From positions 1,798,001 through 1,862,000 of the forward strand of contig OZ241998.1 in NCBI GenBank assembly GCA_965204655.1: a stretch of DNA of 64,000 nt, given 5' to 3'. Shown here piece by piece: positions 25,831 through 34,233 of the stretch. The notes beneath the pieces were generated by a model, which saw only the letters and a program-made list of their open reading frames with translations, searched no databases and was not told the DNA's origin. Source of the stretch: CATQHL01 sp965204655 (GTDB taxonomy: Bacteria; Actinomycetota; Acidimicrobiia; Acidimicrobiales; CATQHL01). How positions within the stretch are numbered: position 1 is the stretch's first letter; each line of letters begins with the position of its first letter. A program made the position numbers and the translations under genes.

Positions 25831-25945
25831 GCCCTGTCTGCCTCGGATGGGTCCTGTGCAACCGGGACACGTGAACCGAGTCAGGGCCGGGAGGCAGCAG
25901 CTCTCAGCGGAAGTTCCGGAGTGCCGCAGGCAGCCTGTCTGGGCG
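25831..25945 (+). ncRNA. ffs: Signal recognition particle RNA, small bacterial type (4.5S-like)
   Basis: The conserved apical domain is present: GTGAACCGAGTCAGG then GCCGGGAGGCAGCAGCTCTC (about 25871-25903), corresponding to the SRP GTCAGGxCCGGAAGGAAGCAGC core bound by Ffh. Flanking sequences pair into a long rod (GCCCTGTCTGCC near 25831 with GGCAGCCTGTCTGGGC near 25930-25945). SRP RNA next to tadA and a tRNA-Ser recalls the tRNA-Ser/tadA/scr/dnaX arrangement known from other Gram-positives. Ends are estimated from pairing, uncertain by several nt. The rest of the gap 25754-26073 shows nothing else clear. Confidence 0.78.
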
Positions 25946-26073
25946 CAGGCAGTGGCAGGTGTTTGACTTGTCGGAGGTGACGTTGGGGTCTTGGCGTGGG
26001 CTGTTGCCATTAGGCTTCGGCTTGTGCTTGGGTTCTTTAACATTCGGAGGGTAAAAGCACTGGGATCGAGGTC

Positions 26074-26709
26074 GTGAGCGCCTCGGAATCTTCTGGCGTG
26101 CGCCCCCCGCCCTCTTCTGGCGTGCGCCCCCCGGAATCCGTTGGCCCTCCCCGCCCGCCCCGCCCAGCCTCTGGTTCTCCCGCAGCTCCGGGCAGTTCCG
26201 ATGCTCATCGTTCTGCTGCTGGGAGTCCCCCGAAGAGGTCTAAATCCAAGACGTCCGAAGGTGGATCGGAATCTCCCCAACTTGGCGCTATTTGGCGCCG
26301 CCCGCGGCTTCAAGTGCGAAGCGTTCGACGCATCCTTCGCCGTGTGGAGCTTTGGTCGGTGTTGAAACTCTCGCTGATTTTTTACTTTTGTATGTGGGCA
26401 ATTCTGCTAGTTGCTGGAGTAATACTCTGGAATGTGGTCGATTCGCTTGGTTATGTGGAAAGCGCCGCCGATTTTATAGCCCGTATTTTTGCCCTTGAAG
26501 AGTTTGAGTTCAATGCTCGTCAGATATATAGGATTTATGCTCTCGGAGGGTTGCTCGGTGTATTAGCCGCCACTTTATTCAATGTGTTAGCGGCTGTTTT
26601 CTTTAATTTGATCAGTGAGTTGGTAGGCGGAATTAGGATCGTTTTGGTTGAAGAAGAATCCACTCGCTTTCGGCCTGCTCGCCGGTTTCAGAAAGTGCGT
26701 AGAAGGTAG
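26074..26709 (+). CDS. DUF3566 transmembrane protein with a proline-rich N-terminus
   Basis: A 211-aa actinobacterial membrane protein. Residues 1-75 are disordered and rich in Pro/Ser/Gly, including two VRPP repeats. The DUF3566 domain (about 82-195) reads VRRILRRVELWSVLKLSLIF, then membrane helix 1 (about 98-122), the FALEEFEF segment, helix 2 (about 152-175) and LISELVGGIRIVLVEEE. In actinobacteria this gene usually follows gyrA and precedes tRNA-Ile/Ala; here gyrA is absent and tRNA-Ile comes only 1.2 kb later. Starts at GTG 26074. The tail is basic, suggesting a cytoplasmic nucleic-acid or lipid contact. Function unknown. Confidence 0.85.
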   Translation: MSASESSGVRPPPSSGVRPPESVGPPRPPRPASGSPAAPGSSDAHRSAAGSPPKRSKSKTSEGGSESPQLGAIWRRPRLQVRSVRRILRRVELWSVLKLSLIFYFCMWAILLVAGVILWNVVDSLGYVESAADFIARIFALEEFEFNARQIYRIYALGGLLGVLAATLFNVLAAVFFNLISELVGGIRIVLVEEESTRFRPARRFQKVRRR

Positions 26710-26771
26710 CCCCGGCGCGTTCTAATCGGTTTAGGATATTCATATAGCCCACATTTGGGAGGTTTCTAGTG

Positions 26772-27896
26772 ATGCACAAAACCAGGCTTATATGCTGGGT
26801 GATTACGAGTCTGTTGCTAGCGGGCTCACTAGCGTCTTGCGGCGGTGGAACCTCAGAGGAATCCCCCGCAGACACAGGGTCAAACAATGTTGCTTCCGCG
26901 CCTTCCAGTGCTCCATCCCCCTCTCGGCTCCAGGAGATCAAAGATCGCGGTCATGTCATTTGTGCAGGTCGTAACGACATTCCAGGCTTTGGATATCAAG
27001 ATTCCGAAGGAAAACTCGTGGGCTTTGACACGGATCTGTGTAGAGCCTTGGCGGTGGCCGTACTCGGCGATCCTGCAGCCATCAACGTCAGGTTGATCAA
27101 CGCGGCTGACCACGGCCCGACTATCCAGTCAGGTGAGGTTGACGCGCTGATTCGTACCATCACTACCACGACCAAGCGGCAGGTGCAATGGGGCAATTTT
27201 GCACCGGTCATGTTTTACGACGGTCAAGGTTTTCTCGTGCGAAAGAGCTTGGACCTTCAAAGTCCGCTGGAATTGGAAGATGCTCGAGTTTGCGTGGCGC
27301 AGGGAACCACTACCGAGGCCAATTTGCAGGACTTTTCGGAGCAACATAATCTTGGTATCCAACCTGCGACGTTTGAAGAAACCGATGCAGCCAAGGCCGC
27401 CTATGAAAGCGAAGAATGCGACGCCTACACGACGGATACGTCGGCTCTAGCGGCATTCCGTTACGGGACGATAAACCCGGAAGACCATGAGATTTTGCCT
27501 GGGACTATTTCTGAAGAGCCTCTGGCTCCAGTGGTTCCCCACGGGGACGAGAACTGGTACGACGTAGTGATCTTGGTGATGACGATCCTCATTTATGCAG
27601 AGGCTTACGGGATCGATTCGACCAATGTACCGACGGAGCCGACCGGCAATCCCAAGATCGACAGGCTTTTTGGTTTGACGACCAATGATTTCGGTCAGGT
27701 GGACGCGAACTTGTCGTTGACGGTGGCGCAGGATGTCATCCGCGCTCTAGGCAATTACGGGGAGATCTACGAGCGCAACCTGGGTTCGGAGGGAATTGGC
27801 TTGGTGCGCGAGGGCAGCCGCAACGCCCTTTGGGCGCAGGCTCCCTGTACGGAGTGCCCGAAGGGAGGCCAAATTTTCGCCCCGCCGCCGAGGTAG
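26772..27896 (+). CDS. aapJ: Amino-acid ABC transporter binding lipoprotein, AapJ-like (copy 1)
   Basis: A 374-aa substrate-binding lipoprotein (lipobox LASC, then GGG). After a Ser/Pro linker the solute-binding fold begins with RLQEIKDRGHVICAGRNDIP and includes the AapJ/BztA-style ARVCVAQGTTTEANLQDF and NYGEIYERNLGS segments. This type binds L-amino acids broadly, feeding an AapQMP-type permease. ATG at 26772 is 9 nt after GGGAGG; a GTG one codon earlier is also possible. A second, closely related copy follows the tRNA-Ile gene. No permease lies directly next to this copy, so it probably shares the 29615-32990 transporter. Confidence 0.88.
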   Translation: MHKTRLICWVITSLLLAGSLASCGGGTSEESPADTGSNNVASAPSSAPSPSRLQEIKDRGHVICAGRNDIPGFGYQDSEGKLVGFDTDLCRALAVAVLGDPAAINVRLINAADHGPTIQSGEVDALIRTITTTTKRQVQWGNFAPVMFYDGQGFLVRKSLDLQSPLELEDARVCVAQGTTTEANLQDFSEQHNLGIQPATFEETDAAKAAYESEECDAYTTDTSALAAFRYGTINPEDHEILPGTISEEPLAPVVPHGDENWYDVVILVMTILIYAEAYGIDSTNVPTEPTGNPKIDRLFGLTTNDFGQVDANLSLTVAQDVIRALGNYGEIYERNLGSEGIGLVREGSRNALWAQAPCTECPKGGQIFAPPPR

Positions 27897-27959
27897 GCGT
27901 CTTCGAGCAGAACTCCATTGTTACCAAATAGCCCGTTGGGCGTTACCGTGACAGGTCGC

Positions 27960-28033
<74 letters not shown>

Positions 28034-28176
28034 CTTTTGAGCCCGCTTTCGCGGTCAATGTTCGTTGCCCAGGGTACGAGGATTAGCCGCCCCGCTCGCT
28101 TCGCATCCTCATCATTGATTCCCAAAGCAATTCTTTGAGCTAGAAGGTCGGTGCGTTAAAAGGTCAATGAATGGTT

Positions 28177-28185
28177 TGCTATGAT
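28177..28185 (+). promoter_or_regulatory. Extended -10 promoter element for the second binding-protein gene
   Basis: TGCTATGAT is a good extended -10 (TGn plus TATGAT at 28180-28185) about 60 bp before the ATG at 28247. No convincing -35 lies 17 bp upstream, as is usual when an extended -10 is used. Confidence 0.4.
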
Positions 28186-28246
28186 GCAACCTGCAGTTGC
28201 TGCGACCGTGGTCAATGCCACGGATTGTTCCCCACGAAAGGTGGTC

Positions 28247-29518
28247 ATGTTGAAACTTAAAATTCTTTGTGCGGTGGTTGCCCTAGTGGCTCTCACTGGT
28301 CTGCTGGCCTCTTGCGGCAGCGGAGACGATCAGGCGTCTTCTGGTGGCGAAGGGACTACTACGAGCGAATCTCCAGGTGGAGGCGAAGCAACGCCGCCTG
28401 CTCCAGAAGAGGGTGCAACGCCGCCTGCTCCAGGTGGAGATACGACGACGTCTGCTCCAGAGGAGGCTGTCACGCCGCCTGCTCCAGGTGAAGGTACGAC
28501 GACGTCTGCTCCAGAAGAGGCTGTCACGCTAACTCAAGACGGCAGCAACCGACTTCAGCAGATCAGAGATCGCGACCAAGTGATCTGCGCTGGCCGCAAC
28601 GATGTGCCGGGCTTCGGTTTCCAGGCCGCCGACGGCAGTCTTGTCGGTTTTGACGTCGACCTCTGCCGTGCTATCGCTGCGGCGGTGTTGGGAGATCCCA
28701 GAAAGATTGATACTCGTTTCATTTCCGCCGCCGAAAGAGGCCCCACCATTCAGTCGGGCGAGGTGGATGCACTGATTCGCACCGTCACGTGGACGACCTC
28801 ACGGGACGCCGCGTGGGGCAACTTTGCCCAAACGATGTTTTACGACGGGCAGGGCTTCTTGGTCAACAAAGCCCTTGGCCTCAACAGCGCCCTTGAACTT
28901 GCTGGCGCATCGGTTTGTGTAACTCAGGGAACGACCACCGAACTCAATTTGCAGGACTTTTCCGCGCAGAACAACCTGAATATTCAGGTTGCGACGTTTG
29001 AGGAGACGGACGCCGCAAGGGACGCATATCAGAGTGGGCAGTGCGACGCATACACAAGCGACCGTTCCAACGTTGCTGCAATTCGTTCCTCTACTGCCAA
29101 CCCCGATGATCACGTAATCCTTCCGGAAACGATTTCAGAAGAGCCTCTCGGACCTGTCGTGCCGCACGGTGACGAACAGTGGTTCGACATCGTAAAAACG
29201 GTCATGGCAATTTTGATCTACGCAGAGGCGTACGGGTATACCTCGACCAGCGTTCCGTCTGCGGCCACCGGAAATCCCAAAGTCGACCGGCTATTCGGAT
29301 TTGCCAGTTCGTTCGGCCAGGAAGACCTGGGCCTGAGCCAGACCGTGGCGCAGGATGTGATTCGCGCCGTCGGCAACTACGGCGAGATTTATGAGCGCAA
29401 TCTCGGCTCAGAAGGTCTCGGCCTTACGCGGGAGGGCAGTCGCAACGCTCTCTGGGCAAACGCTCCTTGTTTGGACTGTCCTAAGGGCGGCCAGATATAC
29501 GCAGCGCCGCTGCGATAG
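28247..29518 (+). CDS. aapJ: Amino-acid ABC transporter binding lipoprotein, AapJ-like (copy 2)
   Basis: A 423-aa binding lipoprotein (lipobox LASC) closely similar to the protein at 26772 across the whole binding domain (RDRDQVICAGRNDVPGFGFQ, GASVCVTQGTTTELNLQDF). It differs by an expanded linker of about 55 residues after the lipid anchor, made of tandem PPAPEE/TTTSAPEE repeats that hold the binding domain away from the membrane. ATG at 28247 follows GAAAGGTGG; the in-frame ATGs upstream lack a ribosome site and would ruin the signal peptide. It lies directly before the permease genes, separated by a hairpin at 29546-29588. Confidence 0.9.
   Translation: MLKLKILCAVVALVALTGLLASCGSGDDQASSGGEGTTTSESPGGGEATPPAPEEGATPPAPGGDTTTSAPEEAVTPPAPGEGTTTSAPEEAVTLTQDGSNRLQQIRDRDQVICAGRNDVPGFGFQAADGSLVGFDVDLCRAIAAAVLGDPRKIDTRFISAAERGPTIQSGEVDALIRTVTWTTSRDAAWGNFAQTMFYDGQGFLVNKALGLNSALELAGASVCVTQGTTTELNLQDFSAQNNLNIQVATFEETDAARDAYQSGQCDAYTSDRSNVAAIRSSTANPDDHVILPETISEEPLGPVVPHGDEQWFDIVKTVMAILIYAEAYGYTSTSVPSAATGNPKVDRLFGFASSFGQEDLGLSQTVAQDVIRAVGNYGEIYERNLGSEGLGLTREGSRNALWANAPCLDCPKGGQIYAAPLR
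28376..28530 (+). repeat. Tandem ~54-bp repeats encoding the Pro/Thr/Glu linker
   Basis: About three imperfect units with a period of 54-57 bp, e.g. starting at 28376, 28433 and 28487. Each encodes alternating PPAP(E/G)(E/G) and TTTSAPEEA blocks. Copy number is expected to vary between strains by slippage. Confidence 0.75.
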
Positions 29519-29545
29519 TCAGATAGAGATTTAAAACACCGGTTC

Positions 29546-29588
29546 AGGTGGATACGGGGGAGAGGCGGTATCTCCCCTGGATCCACCT
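29546..29588 (+). terminator. Strong intergenic hairpin between binding protein and permease genes
   Basis: Outer arms AGGTGGAT (29546-29553) and ATCCACCT (29581-29588), inner arms GGGGAGA (29557-29563) and TCTCCCC (29571-29577), loop of 7 nt. No T-run follows. Such a structure after a binding-protein gene is typical of partial termination or mRNA protection that keeps binding protein in excess over permease. Confidence 0.55.
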
Positions 29589-29614
29589 ATGACCGTTAAG
29601 ACGGGTTGACGCGG

Positions 29615-30829
29615 ATGGCGGTGGGGGGAATCGTTCAAAAGGTGCCGTTCTGGCGCAATTCCCAGGTTTTGCGCTGGGTTGCCCAGATTGTCTCGGGGGT
29701 TGTGGTTGTCGGTTTGGTTACGTGGCTGGCAATCAGGATGGTCAGCGCTATTGAGGAGCGGAACATCCCGGTTGGGTTTGGCTTCCTTTCCCGGTCTTAC
29801 GGAGGCCCGATCGGGCATCACTTTTTTCCTTACAATCCGTCGACAACCGCCACCGACACCGCCGACACCTTCCTCTACTCCCTCTTCGCGGCCGCCGGCA
29901 ATACGGTGGTCGTTTCAATAATCGGGGTTGTCTTAGCGACTATCCTGGGAATTCTCATCGGGGTAGGCCGCCTCTCAGGCAACTGGCTTGTTTCGCGGCT
30001 CTCGCTGTCCTACGTTGAGTTTTTTCGCAACGTTCCTCTGCTGATTCAGCTCTTTTTCTGGCTAACGGTCATTCTTGCCCTCCCCCCGGTTCGTTCGGGA
30101 ATTCAAGTGGGCGACTTATTTATAAACAATGCCGGCATTTCATTTCCTTGGCCGTCGCCTACCAGGTTGGCGCCGACCGTTTCCTGGCTTGTTCTGGCCT
30201 TTTTGTCATTGGTGGCCGCCTACTTCGTCTACCGCCGGCGTTCTCGCTTGGAAATCCGTACTGGACACTCGTTTTACCCCATCCTTTCCGGTTGCATCGC
30301 CGCTTTGATCTTGGGAGCAATGGCTTGGATCTTGGTCACCGCGATCACCGACACCCTGCCGTTTGCAGTTACGTATCCAGCACCTCAAGGCAGATTCGGG
30401 CGCATTTCCGGCGGAGCCACGGTGCCCGCCGCCCTCATCGTGCTGCTCATAGGTTTGGTGATGTACACGGCGGCTTTCATTGCCGAAATCGTGCGGGCGG
30501 GCATTCAATCGGTTCGTAAAGGTCAGAGAGAGGCCGCTCGTTCCTTGGGTCTCAACAACGTTCGCTCTCTCAGATACGTGGTCTTTCCGCAAGCGATGCG
30601 AGTAATCGTGCCGCCGCTGATCAGTCAGTTTCTTAACCTCACGAAGAACAGCAGCCTGGCGGTGGCCATCGGGTACTCCGACCTTCTGAGCGTCGCAAAG
30701 ACCATGACTCAAATCGGCCCGGCGATATCGATATTCATCCTCGTGCTTCTGATTTATCTAGCCATCAGCTTGGCGTATTCCCTTGTTGGGAACCTCTACA
30801 ACCGGACGACGAGGATCAGGAACAGATGA
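29615..30829 (+). CDS. aapQ: Amino-acid ABC transporter permease, AapQ-like
   Basis: A 404-aa inner-membrane permease of the polar-amino-acid class. Several hydrophobic segments are present, with the large loop between early helices (about residues 60-85) typical of AapQ/BztB. The conserved transport signature and ATPase-docking loop near residues 285-310 includes FIAEIVRAGIQSVRKGQREA and ARSLGLN. The ATG at 29615 is preferred over a TTG at 29606. It overlaps the next gene by 4 nt and forms a heterodimer with the AapM-like protein. Confidence 0.9.
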   Translation: MAVGGIVQKVPFWRNSQVLRWVAQIVSGVVVVGLVTWLAIRMVSAIEERNIPVGFGFLSRSYGGPIGHHFFPYNPSTTATDTADTFLYSLFAAAGNTVVVSIIGVVLATILGILIGVGRLSGNWLVSRLSLSYVEFFRNVPLLIQLFFWLTVILALPPVRSGIQVGDLFINNAGISFPWPSPTRLAPTVSWLVLAFLSLVAAYFVYRRRSRLEIRTGHSFYPILSGCIAALILGAMAWILVTAITDTLPFAVTYPAPQGRFGRISGGATVPAALIVLLIGLVMYTAAFIAEIVRAGIQSVRKGQREAARSLGLNNVRSLRYVVFPQAMRVIVPPLISQFLNLTKNSSLAVAIGYSDLLSVAKTMTQIGPAISIFILVLLIYLAISLAYSLVGNLYNRTTRIRNR

Positions 30830-32151
30830 GCGCCCCACAGCCTTCCGCCGGGCAGGGAGCGGTTCTTCCCCCGCCGCGCACCGAACGGGGAGTGATTGGT
30901 TGGCTGCGCGCCAACCTCTTCGAAAACTGGCGCAGCAGCCTGCTTACGGTCATTGCTGGCGCCGCGACCGCGGCCGCGGCGGTCTACGGGCTGCGGTGGA
31001 TATTTTTTCAGGCCAACTGGGAAATAATTTCGGAGTTGGGCGGGAGAATCGCCATAGGCAACTACAACACAGTGGACTCCTGCGCCTCGCAAAACTGCTT
31101 CTGGCGGCCGCAGGTCGTGTTGCTGGGGTTCATCCTGGTGCTGGGAATGGCCTGGGGAGTCGCGGGTAAAGGCCTGACCAAGCGCATCGCAATTGGAGTT
31201 GCGACCGTCCTAACGCTGCTTGCCTTCCTTCCTTACAGCTGGGAGGACATGGGGATGGACGTTCGTTTGTTGCTGGGGGCAAACCTCCCTGCGCTGGGGT
31301 TGGGATGGTTGCTAGCCCGTTATACGCCGCTTCGCACCTACCTGAGGATCAGCCTGTTCGCAGTGGCTTGGTTCGTGGTCTCAATGGTGCTGCTGCGGGG
31401 CATTTCGGGAGTGCCTGGGTTGGAGGGGGTTTCTATCAATAATTGGGGCGGCTTCATGGTGAATTTGATCTTGGCCGTGGGTGGTATTGCGCTGAGCCTC
31501 CCCATTGGGATTCTTCTGGCGCTCGGGAGAAGCAGTCAAACCCCAGTGGTGAATTTGCGTCTACCCGGCGGGCATCGCTCAATAAAGTTGCGCCTGCCTG
31601 TCGTTAAGACGCTCTGCGTTGCGTTCATCGAAGTGTTCAGGGGCGTTCCGCTGCTCGCCTTGTTGTTTCTTTCGCAGTATTTGCTTCCCCTTGCTATGCC
31701 TGAAGACTTCTTTCTTACAAGGATCCCTCTGCTTCGCACCGCAATCGTGATCACTCTCTTTAGCGCTGCGTACATGGCCGAAAACGTGCGCGGAGGGCTC
31801 CAAGGGCTGCACCCCGGGCAGGCCGAGGCTGCTCGGGCTCTTGGGCTTTCTGGTTTCCGGACAATTCGGCTGATTAGCTTGCCGCAGGCTCTCCGAAACG
31901 TGATCCCAGCGATAGTCGGTCAGTTCATCAGCCTCTTCAAAGACACAACCCTGGTCTACATAATTGGCGTGCTTGAAGTGGTGGAGATCGGGCGGTCATA
32001 CATTCAAGGGAACATCCAGCGCTTGGCAGATGTCGACGAGGAGTACTTCATTTTCGTCGCCGTACTCTTCTGGATATTTACCTATGGGATGTCTCGCATA
32101 AGCAGGCGAATAGAAGACAGACTCGGTGGCTCCAGCCGAGCTAGGAACTAG
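30826..32151 (+). CDS. aapM: Amino-acid ABC transporter permease, AapM-like
   Basis: A 441-aa permease, partner of the AapQ-like protein. N-terminal cytoplasmic tail of about 35 residues, then eight or so hydrophobic segments. The polar-amino-acid permease motif is near residues 302-335 (AAYMAENVRGGLQGLHPGQA, then AARALGLSG), followed by PQALRNVIPAIVGQF. ATG overlaps the upstream stop (ATGA). Length is in line with AapM/BztC. Confidence 0.9.
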   Translation: MSAPQPSAGQGAVLPPPRTERGVIGWLRANLFENWRSSLLTVIAGAATAAAAVYGLRWIFFQANWEIISELGGRIAIGNYNTVDSCASQNCFWRPQVVLLGFILVLGMAWGVAGKGLTKRIAIGVATVLTLLAFLPYSWEDMGMDVRLLLGANLPALGLGWLLARYTPLRTYLRISLFAVAWFVVSMVLLRGISGVPGLEGVSINNWGGFMVNLILAVGGIALSLPIGILLALGRSSQTPVVNLRLPGGHRSIKLRLPVVKTLCVAFIEVFRGVPLLALLFLSQYLLPLAMPEDFFLTRIPLLRTAIVITLFSAAYMAENVRGGLQGLHPGQAEAARALGLSGFRTIRLISLPQALRNVIPAIVGQFISLFKDTTLVYIIGVLEVVEIGRSYIQGNIQRLADVDEEYFIFVAVLFWIFTYGMSRISRRIEDRLGGSSRARN

Positions 32152-32171
32152 TTAAACAAGAAGGAAGTTGT

Positions 32172-32990
32172 ATGAAACTCATCCCCCGCAGAGAGTTCCC
32201 CCGCCGTTCCCCCGCCGCCGCTGCGTCCGGCGCCGCCGGGGAAAGCTCGCCGCCGGCGAACGACGACATAATCATCTGCCGCGACGTGCATAAGTGGTTC
32301 GGCCAGTTTCACGCTCTGCGCGGCATTACCACCACGGTTCGGCGCAGCGAGGTGGTCGTGGTGTTCGGCCCGTCGGGATCAGGAAAGTCCACCTTCATCC
32401 GTACCATCAACCGCCTCGACGAGCACCAGCGCGGCGAGATCATCGTAGATGGCATCACGCTCAGCAACGACGTCCGCAACATCGACGCCATCCGCCGCGA
32501 GGTTGGCATGGTCTTTCAGTCGTTCAACCTGTTCCCGCATCTCACAGTGCTCCGCAACATCACCCTGGCGCCTATGAAGGTGCGCCACCTTACCGGAGAC
32601 CAAGCCGAGGAAGCCGCCATGGAATTGTTGCGGCGAGTAGGCATTCCCGAACAGGCAACCAAGTTTCCCGGGGAACTCTCAGGAGGTCAGCAGCAGCGCG
32701 TGGCCATCGCTCGTGCGCTGGCGATGCAGCCCAAGATCATGCTTTTTGACGAACCTACCTCGGCCCTGGATCCAGAGATGATCAAGGAGGTGCTAGACGT
32801 CATGCGGGAGATGGCCGGCACGGGCATGACGATGGTCGTAGTGACTCATGAGATGGGTTTCGCCCGGGAGGTGGCCGACCGGCTCATGCTTTTTGACGAG
32901 GGACAGATCATGGAGGAAGGCACTCCTGATCAGATATTCGACGCTCCTAAGAATGAACGCACCAAATTGTTTCTTTCGCAGATTCTCTAG
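32172..32990 (+). CDS. aapP: Amino-acid ABC transporter ATPase, AapP-like
   Basis: A 272-aa ATPase of the polar-amino-acid importer. An Ala/Ser-rich N-terminal tail of about 30 residues is followed by DVHKWFGQFHALRGI. Then come Walker A GPSGSGKST (about 70-78), the signature LSGGQQQR (about 168-175), Walker B IMLFDEPTSALD (about 188-199) and the H-loop in VVTHEMGFAREVADR. The last gene of the transporter run, 20 nt after aapM; the strict amino-acid-class sequence after the H-loop supports the assignment. Confidence 0.94.
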   Translation: MKLIPRREFPRRSPAAAASGAAGESSPPANDDIIICRDVHKWFGQFHALRGITTTVRRSEVVVVFGPSGSGKSTFIRTINRLDEHQRGEIIVDGITLSNDVRNIDAIRREVGMVFQSFNLFPHLTVLRNITLAPMKVRHLTGDQAEEAAMELLRRVGIPEQATKFPGELSGGQQQRVAIARALAMQPKIMLFDEPTSALDPEMIKEVLDVMREMAGTGMTMVVVTHEMGFAREVADRLMLFDEGQIMEEGTPDQIFDAPKNERTKLFLSQIL

Positions 32991-33095
32991 CAGGTTGGAT
33001 CGCTCGCGCCAAGCACACGCTCGGCAAGCAGTTTGAAATTCCCTGCTAGCGGCCTCTGCTTCAGCGATCTTGTTTCATATCGTTGAGCCCGGCCT

Positions 33096-33242
33096 GTGAG
33101 AACAGTTTTGGCTCGGGCGGCGTCGTTATTCTTGAGCCTGCTCGCCACGCTGATAATTGATCGATTGCTTCAGCTGCGTTCTAAGGTGCGCCAGCCGCGT
33201 CTTGGCGGGTGGCGTCCTCTTGAGGGCCCCGAACTGAGCTGA
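33096..33242 (+). CDS. Small membrane-type ORF of unknown function
   Basis: A GTG-started frame of 48 codons ending TGA at 33240-33242. The product has a hydrophobic stretch (SLFLSLLATLIIDRLL, about residues 10-25) and a basic tail ending in GWRPLEGPELS. Its stop overlaps the TGAGG ribosome site of the next gene, which would allow coupled translation. There is no strong ribosome site of its own, and I know no family, so this is only a candidate. Confidence 0.35.
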   Translation: MRTVLARAASLFLSLLATLIIDRLLQLRSKVRQPRLGGWRPLEGPELS

Positions 33243-33252
33243 GGTTCCGCAG

Positions 33253-34233
33253 TTGCGCGTCGCCGTAGTCGGCACCGGTGCGGTTGGCGGCAGGGTGCTC
33301 CGTCGTTTAGCGGAGGAAACTGCCCTCAGCGAAGTCTTAGTGTGCGGGCACCGCGAGTCCGCATCGGAGGACTTTGCCGGCGCTGTACGCGGAGTTCAGC
33401 CTTGTAGCGCCGCCGACCTTCATACGGCTGACGTCGTGGTTCTGGCAACACCTGCTGGGACTCATTGGCCGCTGGCGGCGCGTTTGATACAAGAACGAAC
33501 AGCGGTCGTCTCCGTCTCCGACCATCCCGACGAGGTGCGTGGTTTGCTGTCAATGGATTCGCAAGCCGCTTCCTTGGGTGTGCCCATGTTGCTGGGGGCT
33601 GCGTTCTCGCCCGGGCTGTCGTGCGTGCTGGCTAGACACGCTTCCGCGGACTTCGACGAGGTTACGGCGGTTCATGTTGCCCGTCACGGCGCCGCAGGTC
33701 CTTCTTGCGCACGCAGTTTCCATAGGGCGCTCAAGCGCCCTGGCTTCCTTCGGCGCGACGGAGTTTGGCTTCGCAGATCCGGTGGTTCGGGACGCGAGCT
33801 CAGTTGGTTCCCCGACCCGATCGGCCCGGTTGACTGCTATTTTGGTGAACTCTCCGAGCCGTGGCTGCTGGCCGGAGCATTTTCAGGCGCTGGATTCATC
33901 ACTGCCCGCCGGGCTGCCGCCCGTCAAGACCGCTTGACCTCCTGGCTGCCCATGCTGGCGCCGCCAGCGTTGGACGGGGGGCTGGGTGCAGTGCGGGTGG
34001 AGATTAGCGGCGTCATCGCCGGGGAGAGCGTGGTGAAAGTAGTGGGGTCGGCTCACGGCCCGGCTGCGGCTGCGGCTTCCGTGGCAGCGCAAGCGGCGTT
34101 AGCTTTGTGCGCCGGGGAGGCGCTTAGACCCGGCGCAATGGGTTTAGCGGAAGCGCTCAACCCGCTGAAGTTCCTGCAAAGCCTCAAATCTGAGGGCATA
34201 AGTCCGGTTCTGTTTGAAGGCAGCGGTCTCTAG
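33253..34233 (+). CDS. NAD(P)-binding Rossmann-fold protein, saccharopine-dehydrogenase-like
   Basis: A 326-aa cytoplasmic protein with an N-terminal dinucleotide-binding fold (VAVVGTGAVGGRVLRRL, GxGxxG at residues 7-12). VVVLATPAGTH follows at about 61-71, then a substrate domain with GAAFSPGLSCVLARH near residues 115-130. This organisation resembles saccharopine-dehydrogenase/homoserine-dehydrogenase-like reductases but I cannot name the substrate. The TTG start at 33253 is supported by TGAGG 8 nt upstream. The C-terminal Ala-rich helices are complete. Its 3' end overlaps the convergent IMPase-family gene by 4 nt. Confidence 0.75.
   Translation: MRVAVVGTGAVGGRVLRRLAEETALSEVLVCGHRESASEDFAGAVRGVQPCSAADLHTADVVVLATPAGTHWPLAARLIQERTAVVSVSDHPDEVRGLLSMDSQAASLGVPMLLGAAFSPGLSCVLARHASADFDEVTAVHVARHGAAGPSCARSFHRALKRPGFLRRDGVWLRRSGGSGRELSWFPDPIGPVDCYFGELSEPWLLAGAFSGAGFITARRAAARQDRLTSWLPMLAPPALDGGLGAVRVEISGVIAGESVVKVVGSAHGPAAAAASVAAQAALALCAGEALRPGAMGLAEALNPLKFLQSLKSEGISPVLFEGSGL

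Noticed and set aside
25816..26313. Minus-strand ORF of 165 codons rich in Arg and Ala
   Set aside because: It is the shadow of the DUF3566 gene's proline-rich start and of the SRP RNA region; its composition is that of a frame-shifted GC-rich gene and it has no family features.
28034..28180. Possible riboswitch before the second binding-protein gene
   Set aside because: No conserved riboswitch core was visible; only the extended -10 element near its end is supported.
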